Source: an uncultured Paenibacillaceae bacterium (GTDB taxonomy: Bacteria; Bacillota; Bacilli; Aneurinibacillales; Aneurinibacillaceae). Taken from it: a DNA stretch of 25,128 bases. Made by a program: the position numbers and the translations under genes. The notes under the pieces are model-generated. The model had not been told where the DNA came from. It worked only from the letters and a program-made list of their open reading frames with translations, and did not search any database. The stretch is taken from positions 1-25,128 of the forward strand of contig CALNBV010000017.1 in NCBI GenBank assembly GCA_937874515.1, read 5' to 3'. Of the stretch, positions 6,964 to 14,404 are shown piece by piece. Each line of letters starts with the position of its first letter. Within the stretch, counting starts at the first letter, position 1.

Positions 6964-8313
6964 GTGGGTGAACTAGTATTGCCTTCTACAGGAATCGTCC
7001 TTATCATCGGACCATCCAACAGCGGAAAAACCACTTTTCTGCGAAAATTAATCAACCAGGGGGTCATTAAAAAATCCCAGGTGATCAGTTCTGATGATTT
7101 TCGTGATCTGGTAGGGGATTCAGAATTTATTGAATGGGAGGATCGCCCAGGAGACGAAGGGGTGGCCCTTCTTTATGAATATGAACTGATTTCCCAGAAA
7201 GCCTTTGAAATGATAGAGCAGTTGTTAGAAATCCGGTGTAAGTTAGGAAAATTAACCTTCGTGGATGCCACCCATTTAGATGAAAATCACCGAAAAAATT
7301 ATTTGGACATGGGCAGAAAATACCATGTGCCTGTCATCGCTCTGGTGTTAAAGGTTTCCAAGGAGTTGTTATTAGAAAGGGATGGGCTTAGGGAAAATCC
7401 ACGGGGGCACAAACGTGTTAAAGAGCAGTACCATTGGTTTAAGAAAAGTTTAAGTACCATTAAAGATGAAGGGTTTTATGCGTATTATATCCTCACGCCA
7501 GAAGAGATGGGAGAGTGGGTCGTTGTGGTTCAAAAAAACCCCATGGAAAGAGAAGTTGGAAAGGGTCTGGATTTTATTGGGGATGTCCATGCCTGCTATG
7601 AAGAGTTAATGGAACTAGTGCAATTGTTGGGTTACACTCGATCCCCGGATGGATTATACAGGCATCCCCATGGGCGGAAAATTGTTTCTCTAGGTGATGT
7701 GATGAGCCGTGGGCCTCACTCCATGGATAGTCTTTTATTTTTTAAAAAACATGTGAATGCAGGGTTAGCCTATATGGTTGACAGTAACCACGGTTGGAAA
7801 ATTGCTCGTTGGTTAGATGGTCGGAAAGTGATGTTAATGCATGGGGATGAAAAAGTAGAGGAAGAATTAAACCAGTATGCAAAGGACCATGGCAATAAGG
7901 AAACAAACAAATTAAAAGATGAGCTGAGAGACTTTTTAATTCAGTTGCCATCCCATTTAATCTTTTTGCAAAATGGGGTTCGTGTGGTTGTAGCCACCCA
8001 TGGAGGGATAAAGGATCATTATATTGGCAAAGAATCAAAACGGATTCGGGATTTCTGTAGATACGGGGATACGGATGGATTTGATGAAGAGGGCAGGCCC
8101 ATTCGAAAAGACTGGTTTAACCATCATCAATCTCCCGAAATCATTGTTTGGGGCCATGATCCCAAACCCGATGCGGTGATGATTAACAATACCATAAATA
8201 TTGATCAGGGGGTTGTGTTTGGCGGGAAACTGACTGCCTTTCGTTACCCGGAAAAAGAAATCATTTCTGTCCCAGCGAAACAAAAGTATGCAAAGGGACG
8301 TTTTGAGGACTAA
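6964..8313 (+). CDS. Polynucleotide kinase-phosphatase (Pnkp-like, two-domain)
   Basis: The protein has 449 residues in two domains. An N-terminal P-loop kinase shows GPSNSGKT at 16-23, SSDDFR at 42-47, FVDATH near 99-104 and an Arg/Lys-rich lid near 139-152, like the 5'-OH polynucleotide kinase of Clostridium thermocellum Pnkp. A calcineurin-type metallophosphoesterase follows with metal ligands D207 and H209 (GDVHACY), D245 (GDVMSRGP), N275 and H276 (SNHGW), H346 (THGGI) and H398 (WGHDP). R249 of the xRGP motif is kept, although the preceding Asp is Ser. It should heal broken RNA or DNA ends by adding 5'-phosphate and removing 3' or 2',3'-cyclic phosphate. The adenylyltransferase/ligase domain of full Pnkp is absent, and no Hen1 gene is nearby. 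Start is GTG 6964 after AAGGGTGG. Confidence 0.83.
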   Translation: MGELVLPSTGIVLIIGPSNSGKTTFLRKLINQGVIKKSQVISSDDFRDLVGDSEFIEWEDRPGDEGVALLYEYELISQKAFEMIEQLLEIRCKLGKLTFVDATHLDENHRKNYLDMGRKYHVPVIALVLKVSKELLLERDGLRENPRGHKRVKEQYHWFKKSLSTIKDEGFYAYYILTPEEMGEWVVVVQKNPMEREVGKGLDFIGDVHACYEELMELVQLLGYTRSPDGLYRHPHGRKIVSLGDVMSRGPHSMDSLLFFKKHVNAGLAYMVDSNHGWKIARWLDGRKVMLMHGDEKVEEELNQYAKDHGNKETNKLKDELRDFLIQLPSHLIFLQNGVRVVVATHGGIKDHYIGKESKRIRDFCRYGDTDGFDEEGRPIRKDWFNHHQSPEIIVWGHDPKPDAVMINNTINIDQGVVFGGKLTAFRYPEKEIISVPAKQKYAKGRFED

Positions 8314-8374
8314 AAAACCACTCTCGGGAAAATCTAAAAAGGATAAAAGGTAACGTAAGAAGGGGGATTCTGGT

Positions 8375-8722
8375 GTGGACTATTACCATAATCAACAAAA
8401 ACAATTAATGTTGTGGGCCATTGACGCTTTTGAAAAAGCCAATGTATCTAAGTCTAGACAGTTTACTGAGAAATTGTCACGCATTAAACATCAAGTGAGC
8501 GGGTTATCGGAAAGTGAATATGAGCAAAGCACAAATTTAGCCATTGCCGTGGATGATTCAAAGCAACTGGGTGAAACAGATCAAAACGTGAAATTCTTAC
8601 TCCATGATTTAATCCCTGAAATGGAGCAAATTGCTACACAAACCATGGACCAAACTTTAATTTCTGCGGTGCATCAGGTAAAAGGAATTGTGGGCTTTGA
8701 AGAGAGTACGTATCCTGAATAG
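8375..8722 (+). CDS. Hypothetical protein, 115 residues, probably helical
   Basis: I do not recognise this gene. The product is acidic, soluble and predicted to be mostly alpha-helical, with Gln/Glu/Lys-rich amphipathic stretches (for example residues 3-45 and 68-95) and no Cys, signal peptide or membrane segment. GTG 8375 is chosen because AAGGGGG ends 8 bases upstream. It lies 61 bases after the Pnkp-like gene with no terminator between, so it may be the last gene of the CPBP-Pnkp operon. A strong terminator follows. Confidence 0.7.
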   Translation: MDYYHNQQKQLMLWAIDAFEKANVSKSRQFTEKLSRIKHQVSGLSESEYEQSTNLAIAVDDSKQLGETDQNVKFLLHDLIPEMEQIATQTMDQTLISAVHQVKGIVGFEESTYPE

Positions 8723-8729
8723 TAAAAGG

Positions 8730-8766
8730 GAGTCCACTGGCAAGAGAGTGGACTCTATTCTTTTTT
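8730..8766 (+). terminator. Terminator between convergent genes
   Basis: GAGTCCACT and AGTGGACTC form a perfect 9-bp stem with an 8-base loop, followed by TATTCTTTTTT on the plus strand. It ends the CPBP-Pnkp transcript and overlaps the stop of the convergent HxlR gene. Confidence 0.8.
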
Positions 8767-9073
8767 AAAGCCATTTTTCTCCCCATCGTTGCATTTCATT
8801 TAAAACAGCCTGTAAATCCAGCCCCTTCTCCGACAATTCATACTCAATGCGTACAGGGGTCTCTGGATAGACATGGCGTAGTACAATTCCGGCAGCTTCT
8901 AATTCTTTCATCCGTTCTGCCAGCATGCGATCGCTCATGCCTGGAATGGTATTGGAAATATCTTTAAATCGATGTGATCCTTTCATAAGAACCCGAATGA
9001 TTAAGACTGTCCATTTTTTTCCCAGCAACTCATAAGCCCCTTCAAACTTCGGGCATATTTTTTCATAATCCAT
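8765..9073 (-). CDS. HxlR-family repressor, YodB/CatR-like quinone sensor
   Basis: The 102-residue winged-helix regulator closely follows B. subtilis YodB as I recall it: ICPKFEGAYELLGKKW at the N-terminus, RFKDI, a recognition helix region around MSDRMLAERMKELE, the wing with PETPVRIEYELSEKG, and a C-terminal AVLNEMQRW dimer helix. The single conserved Cys sits at residue 7, matching YodB Cys6, which is the thiol that reacts with quinones and diamide. The expected role is repression relieved by electrophiles. ATG 9073 is preferred over 9079 because GGAGGG abuts 9079 directly but is 6 bases from 9073. It is divergent from an esterase-dioxygenase pair, which are its likely targets along with itself. 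Confidence 0.88.
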   Translation of the reverse strand: MDYEKICPKFEGAYELLGKKWTVLIIRVLMKGSHRFKDISNTIPGMSDRMLAERMKELEAAGIVLRHVYPETPVRIEYELSEKGLDLQAVLNEMQRWGEKWL

Positions 9074-9116
9074 GGCCATCCCTCCATTTCCTTATTTTAT
9101 CACACAAACTAGATAA

Positions 9117-9181
9117 AAGTAAGTAACTTGACAATTGTAACTAATTTTTTTAATATTACTATAATTAAGTAAGCAAGTTAC
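9117..9181. promoter_or_regulatory. Divergent promoter and probable YodB-like operators
   Basis: The gap between the HxlR gene and the esterase gene has a strong plus-strand promoter: TTGACA (9128-9133), 17 bases, TAATAT (9151-9156). A minus-strand TTGTCA overlaps the same -35. Repeats surround it: GTAACTTG (9123-9130) is the inverse of CAAGTTAC (9174-9181), and TTACT-N7-AGTAA (9156-9172) is a dyad just downstream of the -10. Repressor binding would block both directions. The link to the HxlR protein is inferred from position. Confidence 0.6.
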
Positions 9182-9204
9182 GACAGCAACAGGGGAGAGT
9201 AGGA

Positions 9205-9870
9205 ATGCATATGAATAGTCCGTTTTACTATGAAATTCGTTATCCAGAAAACATGGATCCAAATAAAAACTATCCTGTCATTTTTGCCCTGCATGGGATT
9301 GGGAGCCATGAGAGAAACATTTTAGGGATGTTAGATGCCGTCAAAGATGAGTTCATTCTCATCGGCTTGCGAGGGGAGTATCCTTTTCATAATGGGTATA
9401 CTTTTTTTAATATTATCAAAATTGGCTTTCCTATTCGGGAACAATTCGACAAATGTGTGCAGGATATAACAGATTTTATATGCTATGCCACAGAGAAATA
9501 TCCTATTGATCCAGAAAGAAGGTACGTTTTCGGATTTAGCATGGGAGCTATTCTTGCTATGACACTTCCTACTGTTATGGGAAATCAGTTAAAAGGTGCT
9601 GTGGCTTGCACCGGGTATATTCCTCGTTTTGTAAAAGAGGAGTATAAAATAGCACCTATGGATCAGGTAGCTATGTATATTTCTCATGGAACGTTTGATG
9701 AAAAATTCCCTCTGGAAATAGGGGATAGTAATGCTGAATTTTTTCAGGGCCGTTCTAAATCAGTGCATTACAGTATTTTTGAAACAGGACATCAAATCAT
9801 TCCGGAAAATGAACAGGATTATGTGTCCTGGCTGTTTGAACAAGAAGGGATTGAGAAAAGGAGGGTTTAG
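9205..9870 (+). CDS. Alpha/beta hydrolase, MhqD-like carboxylesterase
   Basis: This 221-residue alpha/beta hydrolase belongs to the phospholipase/carboxylesterase group that includes B. subtilis MhqD. The oxyanion region is ALHGIGSHE, the nucleophile elbow is GFSMG, the acid is Asp in SHGTFDEKFP and the catalytic His is in ETGHQI. It is predicted to be cytoplasmic with no signal peptide. MhqD belongs to a hydroquinone-detoxification regulon and is often beside a ring-cleaving dioxygenase, as here. The start is ATG 9205 with GGGGAG 7 bases upstream, and ATG 9211 is a possible alternative. The dioxygenase gene begins 2 bases after the stop, so the two are one transcript under the divergent HxlR repressor. 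The actual ester substrate is unknown. Confidence 0.82.
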   Translation: MHMNSPFYYEIRYPENMDPNKNYPVIFALHGIGSHERNILGMLDAVKDEFILIGLRGEYPFHNGYTFFNIIKIGFPIREQFDKCVQDITDFICYATEKYPIDPERRYVFGFSMGAILAMTLPTVMGNQLKGAVACTGYIPRFVKEEYKIAPMDQVAMYISHGTFDEKFPLEIGDSNAEFFQGRSKSVHYSIFETGHQIIPENEQDYVSWLFEQEGIEKRRV

Positions 9871-9872
9871 CG

Positions 9873-10643
9873 ATGATGCCATCTCTGTTTATTGCCCATG
9901 GAGCTCCAACATTAGTGTTGGAGGACAATACCTATACCCGTTTTTTAAAAGAGTATGCTAGAAATTTACCCAAACCAAAGGCCATTATTCTTTTTACAGC
10001 CCACTGGGAATCCCCTGTTCCCTTAATTAGTGGGGTACAACAGTATGATATGATTTATGATTTTTACGGTTTTCCTGATGAGATGTATCGCATGGTTTAT
10101 TCAGCGAAGGGAGATCCCAATTTGGCGATCAAAATTCAAGAAGCCTTTTCGAACCAGGGAATCAACAGCCAGATTGATGTCAGTCGAGGCATTGACCATG
10201 GAGCCTGGGTGGTTTTACAGTTGCTGTATCCCCAGGCAGACATTCCAGTGGTTGTCCTCTCGGTGAATCCAGCCCTTTCCCCGGGGGAACAATATAATTT
10301 AGGTAAGGCATTATCAAAGTTACGGGAAGAAGATATTTTAATTATAGGTAGCGGTGGGACTGTGCACAATTTACGGGCGGTAAATTGGCGGGGTACTTCT
10401 GTAGATAACTGGGCCATGGAATTTGAAGATTGGATAAAGGATCATGTTGAAAAGTGGGATCTTCCCCCTCTTTTTGACTATGAGAAAAAAGCGCCATTTG
10501 CGGCACAAGCCGTTCCGCGAAATGAGCATTTTATTCCTTTATTGTTGGCCATGGGAGCAGCAGATTCATCTCGTCATGCAACGTTACTGTATCGGGAATT
10601 TCAATTTGGAAATTTGAGTTTAACCTGCTGGAAATTTGATTAA
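9873..10643 (+). CDS. DODA-type extradiol ring-cleavage dioxygenase (LigB superfamily)
   Basis: The 256-residue protein is a class III extradiol dioxygenase of the 4,5-DOPA dioxygenase/YgiD family. The metal and catalytic histidines are all visible: H9 in FIAHGAP, H44 in FTAHWES, H109 in RGIDHGAW, H165 in GTVHNL and H219 in RNEHFIP. YFGFPDE-like FYGFPDEMYR is another family mark. It should open a catechol ring using non-haem iron (some members bind zinc). Beside the MhqD-like esterase and YodB-like repressor, removal of catechols or hydroquinones is a reasonable role. AAGGAGGG precedes ATG 9873 by about 7 bases; ATG 9876 is also possible. It is unrelated in close sequence to the second LigB-type dioxygenase at 15589. 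Confidence 0.9.
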   Translation: MMPSLFIAHGAPTLVLEDNTYTRFLKEYARNLPKPKAIILFTAHWESPVPLISGVQQYDMIYDFYGFPDEMYRMVYSAKGDPNLAIKIQEAFSNQGINSQIDVSRGIDHGAWVVLQLLYPQADIPVVVLSVNPALSPGEQYNLGKALSKLREEDILIIGSGGTVHNLRAVNWRGTSVDNWAMEFEDWIKDHVEKWDLPPLFDYEKKAPFAAQAVPRNEHFIPLLLAMGAADSSRHATLLYREFQFGNLSLTCWKFD

Positions 10644-10664
10644 ACATTGAAAGGAGTGTTTACT

Positions 10665-11021
10665 TTGAAATTGGCTATCACCACAAATGGGGATCAGGTA
10701 AACGGCCATTTTGGCAGCTGTGAAACCTTTACCCTTGTTGAACTTGAAAATGGAACAGTCAATGAAAAACAGGTTGTAGGAACTGAAGGAAACCATCATG
10801 GTTCATTGCCCGGATATTTGTCATCCCTTGGTGTAAATGTAGTGATTTCCGGGGGAATGGGGGATGGAGCTAAACAAAAATTATCCCAATTAGGAATTGA
10901 GACCATTACAGGAGTACAGGGAACCATCGATGAAATCATTGATCAATATAACGAGGGAAACCTGAAAACCATTCCTCAGGCCGCGAAATCCCATGGCTGC
11001 AATTGTGGGTGTAAGCATTAA
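10665..11021 (+). CDS. NifX/NifB-type dinitrogenase Fe-Mo cofactor family protein with Cys tail
   Basis: The 118-residue protein has the DiNase_FeMo-co fold seen in NifX, NafY and the C-terminus of NifB, which carry iron-sulfur or Fe-Mo clusters. The pattern MKLAITTNGDQVNGHFGSC at the start, ISGGMGDGAKQKL in the middle and GVQGTIDEII later fits the family. The C-terminus HGCNCGCKH could bind metal. No nif genes are present, so this is one of the many stand-alone members whose role is unknown. The start is TTG 10665: AAAGGAGTG lies 8 bases before it, whereas the upstream in-frame TTG at 10647 precedes the ribosome site. It follows the dioxygenase gene by 21 bases, likely in the same operon, and ends at a terminator. 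Confidence 0.83.
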   Translation: MKLAITTNGDQVNGHFGSCETFTLVELENGTVNEKQVVGTEGNHHGSLPGYLSSLGVNVVISGGMGDGAKQKLSQLGIETITGVQGTIDEIIDQYNEGNLKTIPQAAKSHGCNCGCKH

Positions 11022-11052
11022 ATTTAAAAAAAATAATTTTATTAAATAAGTT

Positions 11053-11099
11053 AGTCTCCTAATTTGTGTGAAGACACATTTTGGGAGACTTCTTTTTTT
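11053..11099 (+). terminator. Terminator of the esterase-dioxygenase operon
   Basis: A long hairpin begins AGTCTCC and closes GGGAGACT, with an inner TGTGT-GAAG-ACACA helix, followed by TTCTTTTTTT. Confidence 0.8.
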
Positions 11100-11159
11100 A
11101 CCTATACGAAGTAGTCATTCTTTTCATAGAATAATATAGTGATTATTAGGAGGGATTTA

Positions 11160-12244
11160 ATGGAAAATGAAAAAGAAATAAAACAAAAAACAATTCAGGA
11201 AGTTATAAGGGAATATGACCCCGATGTTATAGAAAAATATATAGAACACATAAAGAAAATGCAGGAAGAATGCTTAAAAAAGGTAGAACGAAAGACTAAC
11301 TTAACAGAGTTTTCAGAGGTTGTAAAAGATGAAAAGGAAATAGGGATTTTAGCAGAAGTAGATTGTTGTGGGAATGGATGTATTTTTAGTGATAATCTTA
11401 ACGGATGTTCTGTTAGGGAAGGAACAACGACTGTTGCCAGCGGAAATGCTTCCCATGCGGAAGGGAGTGGAACAACAGCCAGTGGATTTGCTTCCCATGC
11501 TCAGGGAAATGGTACCATTGCCAATTCCCTCCATTCCCATACCGAAGGGGTAGATACAAGCTCCAATGGAATTAATGGTGTTCATATTATGGGAAGTTAT
11601 GGCGATGCCAATGACTTGCCGTTTTCCTGGTACCTTGCCAATGGAATTGGCCCTGCTAACAGGGGGCTTGCCGCAAAAATTTTAAGAAATGGGACTGCTT
11701 TTGCTGATGTGGGATGGTTTGGAGGTGGGGCAGATTATGCGGAAATGTTTGAATCAGTGGATGGACAGCCTATGGATGTAGGGTATTTTGTTACTTTAAA
11801 GGATGACAAAATATGCAAAGCCACTGAACAAGAAACTATGTTTTAGGTATTACAAGTGCTAATCCTGTGGTTCTTGGAGATAGTGCAGAATTGCGTTGGG
11901 AAAAGAAATTCCTTAAAGATGAATGGGGAAGAATTCAGTATCGAGAAGTGATTGTTCCAGTAATCAAGGATAAGGAAGGGAATATCATCGTACCTGAATA
12001 TAAAGATAGGCAACCCGTTTTAAATCCTGAATGGAATCCCAATCAAGAATATATTCCCCGAACGAAACGGCCTGAATGGATAGCCGTTGGCCTGGTGGGG
12101 AAACTTCTTGTTCTGGATGATGGGACTTGTAAACCAAATGAATTTTGCAAACCTAATAATGAAGGAATAGCAACCCCATCTCATACAGGCTACCGTGTGA
12201 TGAAACGTACGGGTCCTAATCAGATTCTCGTTTTATTGAAATAG
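11160..12244 (+). pseudogene. YadA-like repeat/Peptidase_G2 autoprocessing protein, split by a frameshift
   Basis: The first part (11160-11846, 228 residues) starts at ATG with TAGGAGGG upstream. It has a charged helical N-terminus (1-65), a Cys-rich stretch (CCGNGC), then three 14-residue repeats at about 88-130 of the pattern xGTTASGxASHAxG, like YadA/Hep-Hag head repeats. Then comes SWYLANG..RGLAAKI and ADYAEMFES, typical of the Peptidase_G2 autocleavage domain of phage tail and surface proteins. It stops at TAG after ETMF. The next frame continues directly as LGITSANPVVLGDSAELRW to 12244, with the expected ITSANP motif and C-terminus. One missing T in the run at 11836-11839 explains the break. 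It may be a real lesion or an assembly error. A surface or spore-coat role is possible but not shown. Confidence 0.75.
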
Positions 12245-12257
12245 AAGTATACTAAAG

Positions 12258-12290
12258 ATGATCTCTGTATAACACAGGGGTCATTTTTTG
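12258..12290 (+). terminator. Terminator after the Peptidase_G2 gene
   Basis: ATGATCTCTGT pairs with ACAGGGGTCAT (11 positions with three G-U pairs) across a 5-base loop and leads into six Ts. Confidence 0.7.
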
Positions 12291-12319
12291 TTTTAATTTA
12301 TATTCTTTTGTCGATTAAC

Positions 12320-12349
12320 TTGTAAATAGGGTTCTTTTTTTTCTACTAT
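12320..12349 (+). promoter_or_regulatory. Possible SigmaA promoter for the aromatic regulator
   Basis: TTGTAA (12320-12325) and TACTAT (12344-12349) are separated by 18 bases, including a T-rich spacer. The -10 is 45 bases before the ATG at 12395. Both boxes are imperfect. Confidence 0.35.
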
Positions 12350-12394
12350 ACGTTTATCACTAGTCTGTTAAATTACAGTAAAGGACGTGGTTAG

Positions 12395-14266
12395 ATGAAA
12401 ATCAAAATCTATGATCAAAATTTCAACCATGATTCAGAAGTCAGTGATCGAAAAATGATAACATCCTCTGCTGCTTTAGGTATTCTTCGGCATCAGCTTG
12501 CTCAGAATATAGGAACAGAAAGAATAAAGGGATTTCTTATTCTTTTTGGTTGGGAAATGGGTGTAAATGACGCTAAAGAAGCTTTAAAAAAAGAGATATC
12601 TTTAGAAACCTTAATTAAAGAAGGGCCAACTATTCATATGATGAATGGGCATATTAGAGGATTCACCCATGAATTTAACGCAGAATTTGATGATGAAAAT
12701 AATATTATCACTTTTTTAGGAAAGGGGACCTGGATTGATTCCTATGAAGCCATAGAGCATATCAAAAGGATCGGAATCTCGGACACTCAAATTTGCCATA
12801 CACTCATTGGTTATTCAAGTGGTTTTATGTCTACAATCTGCAATGAACCTATTCTTGCGAAAGAGTTAACTTGTGTCGGAAAGGGAGACTCTGTATGCAC
12901 TTGGATGACTCGAACGCAAAAAGAATGGGAAAATGGTGGCATGAATGAAGAACTAAAGTTTTATCATGAAACTCCAATCATGAAGGAACTGGAATATACC
13001 TATGAGCAATTGCTTGAACAACAAAGATTCATAACAAAATTGTCTGATTTTCAAAAAATAATAACAGAAGAAATATCTGATGGTTGTGATTTACATACGA
13101 TTACCAAAATGGTGTATGACATTATTCAAATCCCAATTATTATTGAAGATGTTGATGATCGAACCATTACATATGCGGGTTTATCTCAGGAAAAATATCT
13201 GAATCTAAAAGGGGATATGGGTTGTTACATTCAAGAACGAAAGGAAAAAGGGTTAATACCCTTTAGAAATAAAAAGTGCAAAACCATCCTTCAGGAGCGA
13301 CTTATTACACCTATTCTTGTCCAAAAAGAAGTTTTGGGAACTTGTGCGTTTATTTATGAAGCCATGGAGAATGGATCTCATGAAGAAGATTATTTGTTTT
13401 TAGACCGTTTTGCCAATGCAGTTTCACTTATTTTACTAAATGAAAAGACTAGTTTTGAGTCTTTTGAGAGAATGAAGGGGAATTTTTTAGACCAAATATT
13501 AGCCTCCCAATTTTCAGCAAGTGATTTAATTAACAAGGGAAAATATACGGGTCTCGATCTTTCACAGCCTTATCATGTTATTGTCATAGACTATAAGAAA
13601 CGAAAGATTACTTTGGAAGAAGAATTTCTTAAACAGGAAAAAATTCTTGAAACGACGTTTCGTTATTTTAATGAAAACAAGCAAAATATTTTGGTTAGCC
13701 AAAGAGATGGGAATTTGATTTTATTTGTTTCTAAAGAAATGGAGAAAAACTCAAACATTTATAATGAAATGAAAGTATTTTGGGATCATTTAATGGGAAA
13801 ATACCCAAAAAGCGACTTTAAATTTGGTATTAGCAAGGAAGGGTTTGATATAACAGCAGTGGCAACACATTATGAAGAAGCGGTGATTGCCTTACGGATG
13901 GCCACAGGTCAGAAGATTGTACTTTTTCAATCTTTGGGAATCGTAGGGGTATTAATCAGTGGGAAAAATATCACCGGAATAAAAATGGTTGCTGAGCAAG
14001 AGCTTGGTCCATTAAATAAGTTCAAAGAACCAAAAGTCCTTGAACTCTTAAAAACCCTATATATTTACTTACTAAATGGGGGGAAATTGGAGCAAACAAT
14101 GAGTGACCTTTCTCTATCTATGAGTGGTTTGCGCCATAGAATAAAAAAAATTGAAAGTCTGCTGGAAAAGGACCTTCGGGATTCAAGAGTTACCCATCAA
14201 TTACTTCTAATACTAGAGTCCTTAATTGCGCTAGGGGAGTTAGAAATGAACAAAAAATATTCATAA
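12395..14266 (+). CDS. XylR_N-V4R-PucR-type transcriptional regulator of aromatic catabolism
   Basis: The protein has 623 residues. Residues about 20-125 resemble the XylR N-terminal aromatic-sensing domain (ITSSAALGILRHQLAQNIG, FLILFGWEMG, GKGTWIDSYEAIEH). Residues about 125-185 form a V4R domain with GYSSGFMSTIC and the conserved LTCVGKGDSVCTW. A coiled linker (about 196-225) joins a GAF-like part (225-345) and a CdaR/GGDEF-like part (365-505). The C-terminus (560-615) is the PucR HTH: YLLNGGKLEQTMSDLSLS then GLRHRIKKIESLLEKDL. It has no AAA+ domain, so unlike XylR or DmpR it cannot drive Sigma54 and should work at SigmaA promoters. It lies 138 bases upstream of, and co-directional with, the catabolic operon it most likely activates in response to a phenol-like compound. 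AAAGGA precedes ATG 12395. Confidence 0.85.
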   Translation: MKIKIYDQNFNHDSEVSDRKMITSSAALGILRHQLAQNIGTERIKGFLILFGWEMGVNDAKEALKKEISLETLIKEGPTIHMMNGHIRGFTHEFNAEFDDENNIITFLGKGTWIDSYEAIEHIKRIGISDTQICHTLIGYSSGFMSTICNEPILAKELTCVGKGDSVCTWMTRTQKEWENGGMNEELKFYHETPIMKELEYTYEQLLEQQRFITKLSDFQKIITEEISDGCDLHTITKMVYDIIQIPIIIEDVDDRTITYAGLSQEKYLNLKGDMGCYIQERKEKGLIPFRNKKCKTILQERLITPILVQKEVLGTCAFIYEAMENGSHEEDYLFLDRFANAVSLILLNEKTSFESFERMKGNFLDQILASQFSASDLINKGKYTGLDLSQPYHVIVIDYKKRKITLEEEFLKQEKILETTFRYFNENKQNILVSQRDGNLILFVSKEMEKNSNIYNEMKVFWDHLMGKYPKSDFKFGISKEGFDITAVATHYEEAVIALRMATGQKIVLFQSLGIVGVLISGKNITGIKMVAEQELGPLNKFKEPKVLELLKTLYIYLLNGGKLEQTMSDLSLSMSGLRHRIKKIESLLEKDLRDSRVTHQLLLILESLIALGELEMNKKYS

Positions 14267-14309
14267 AGAGAAAAATGATGAACAATCCCTGTTCTAGTCA
14301 GAATTTTTA

Positions 14310-14379
14310 GATATCAATATACTTTAATTAGATAGTAATTACAGTGCAAACGGTAATTAACTATTGTAAGCGATATCAA
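14310..14379. promoter_or_regulatory. Control region of the aromatic operon with repeated sites
   Basis: The 138-base gap before the monooxygenase gene holds two copies of GATATCAA (14310-14317 and 14372-14379) and GTAATTAC (14335-14342) with GTAATTA again 18 bases on (14353-14359). Such paired sites suit a dimeric activator. No convincing -35 is visible, as expected for an activated promoter. The regulator assignment is by position only. Confidence 0.35.
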
Positions 14380-14404
14380 ATTTCTGTGAATAGGGGTGTT
14401 AGGT

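Noticed and set aside
9128..9165. TATAAT at 9160-9165 as the -10 partner of TTGACA
   Set aside because: The spacer would be 26 bases. TAATAT at 9151-9156 gives the normal 17.
9731..9961. Plus-strand open frame spanning the esterase-dioxygenase junction
   Set aside because: It overlaps two well-supported genes in another frame and has no ribosome site.
11421..11549. Possible CRISPR array or tandem DNA repeat
   Set aside because: The repeats are at the protein level (14 residues, coding for a beta-roll), with diverged DNA and no spacers.
11830..11845. Programmed -1 frameshift in the Peptidase_G2 gene
   Set aside because: The sequence ATGTTTTAGG lacks an X-XXY-YYZ slippery heptamer and has no clear downstream pseudoknot. 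A missing T is simpler.
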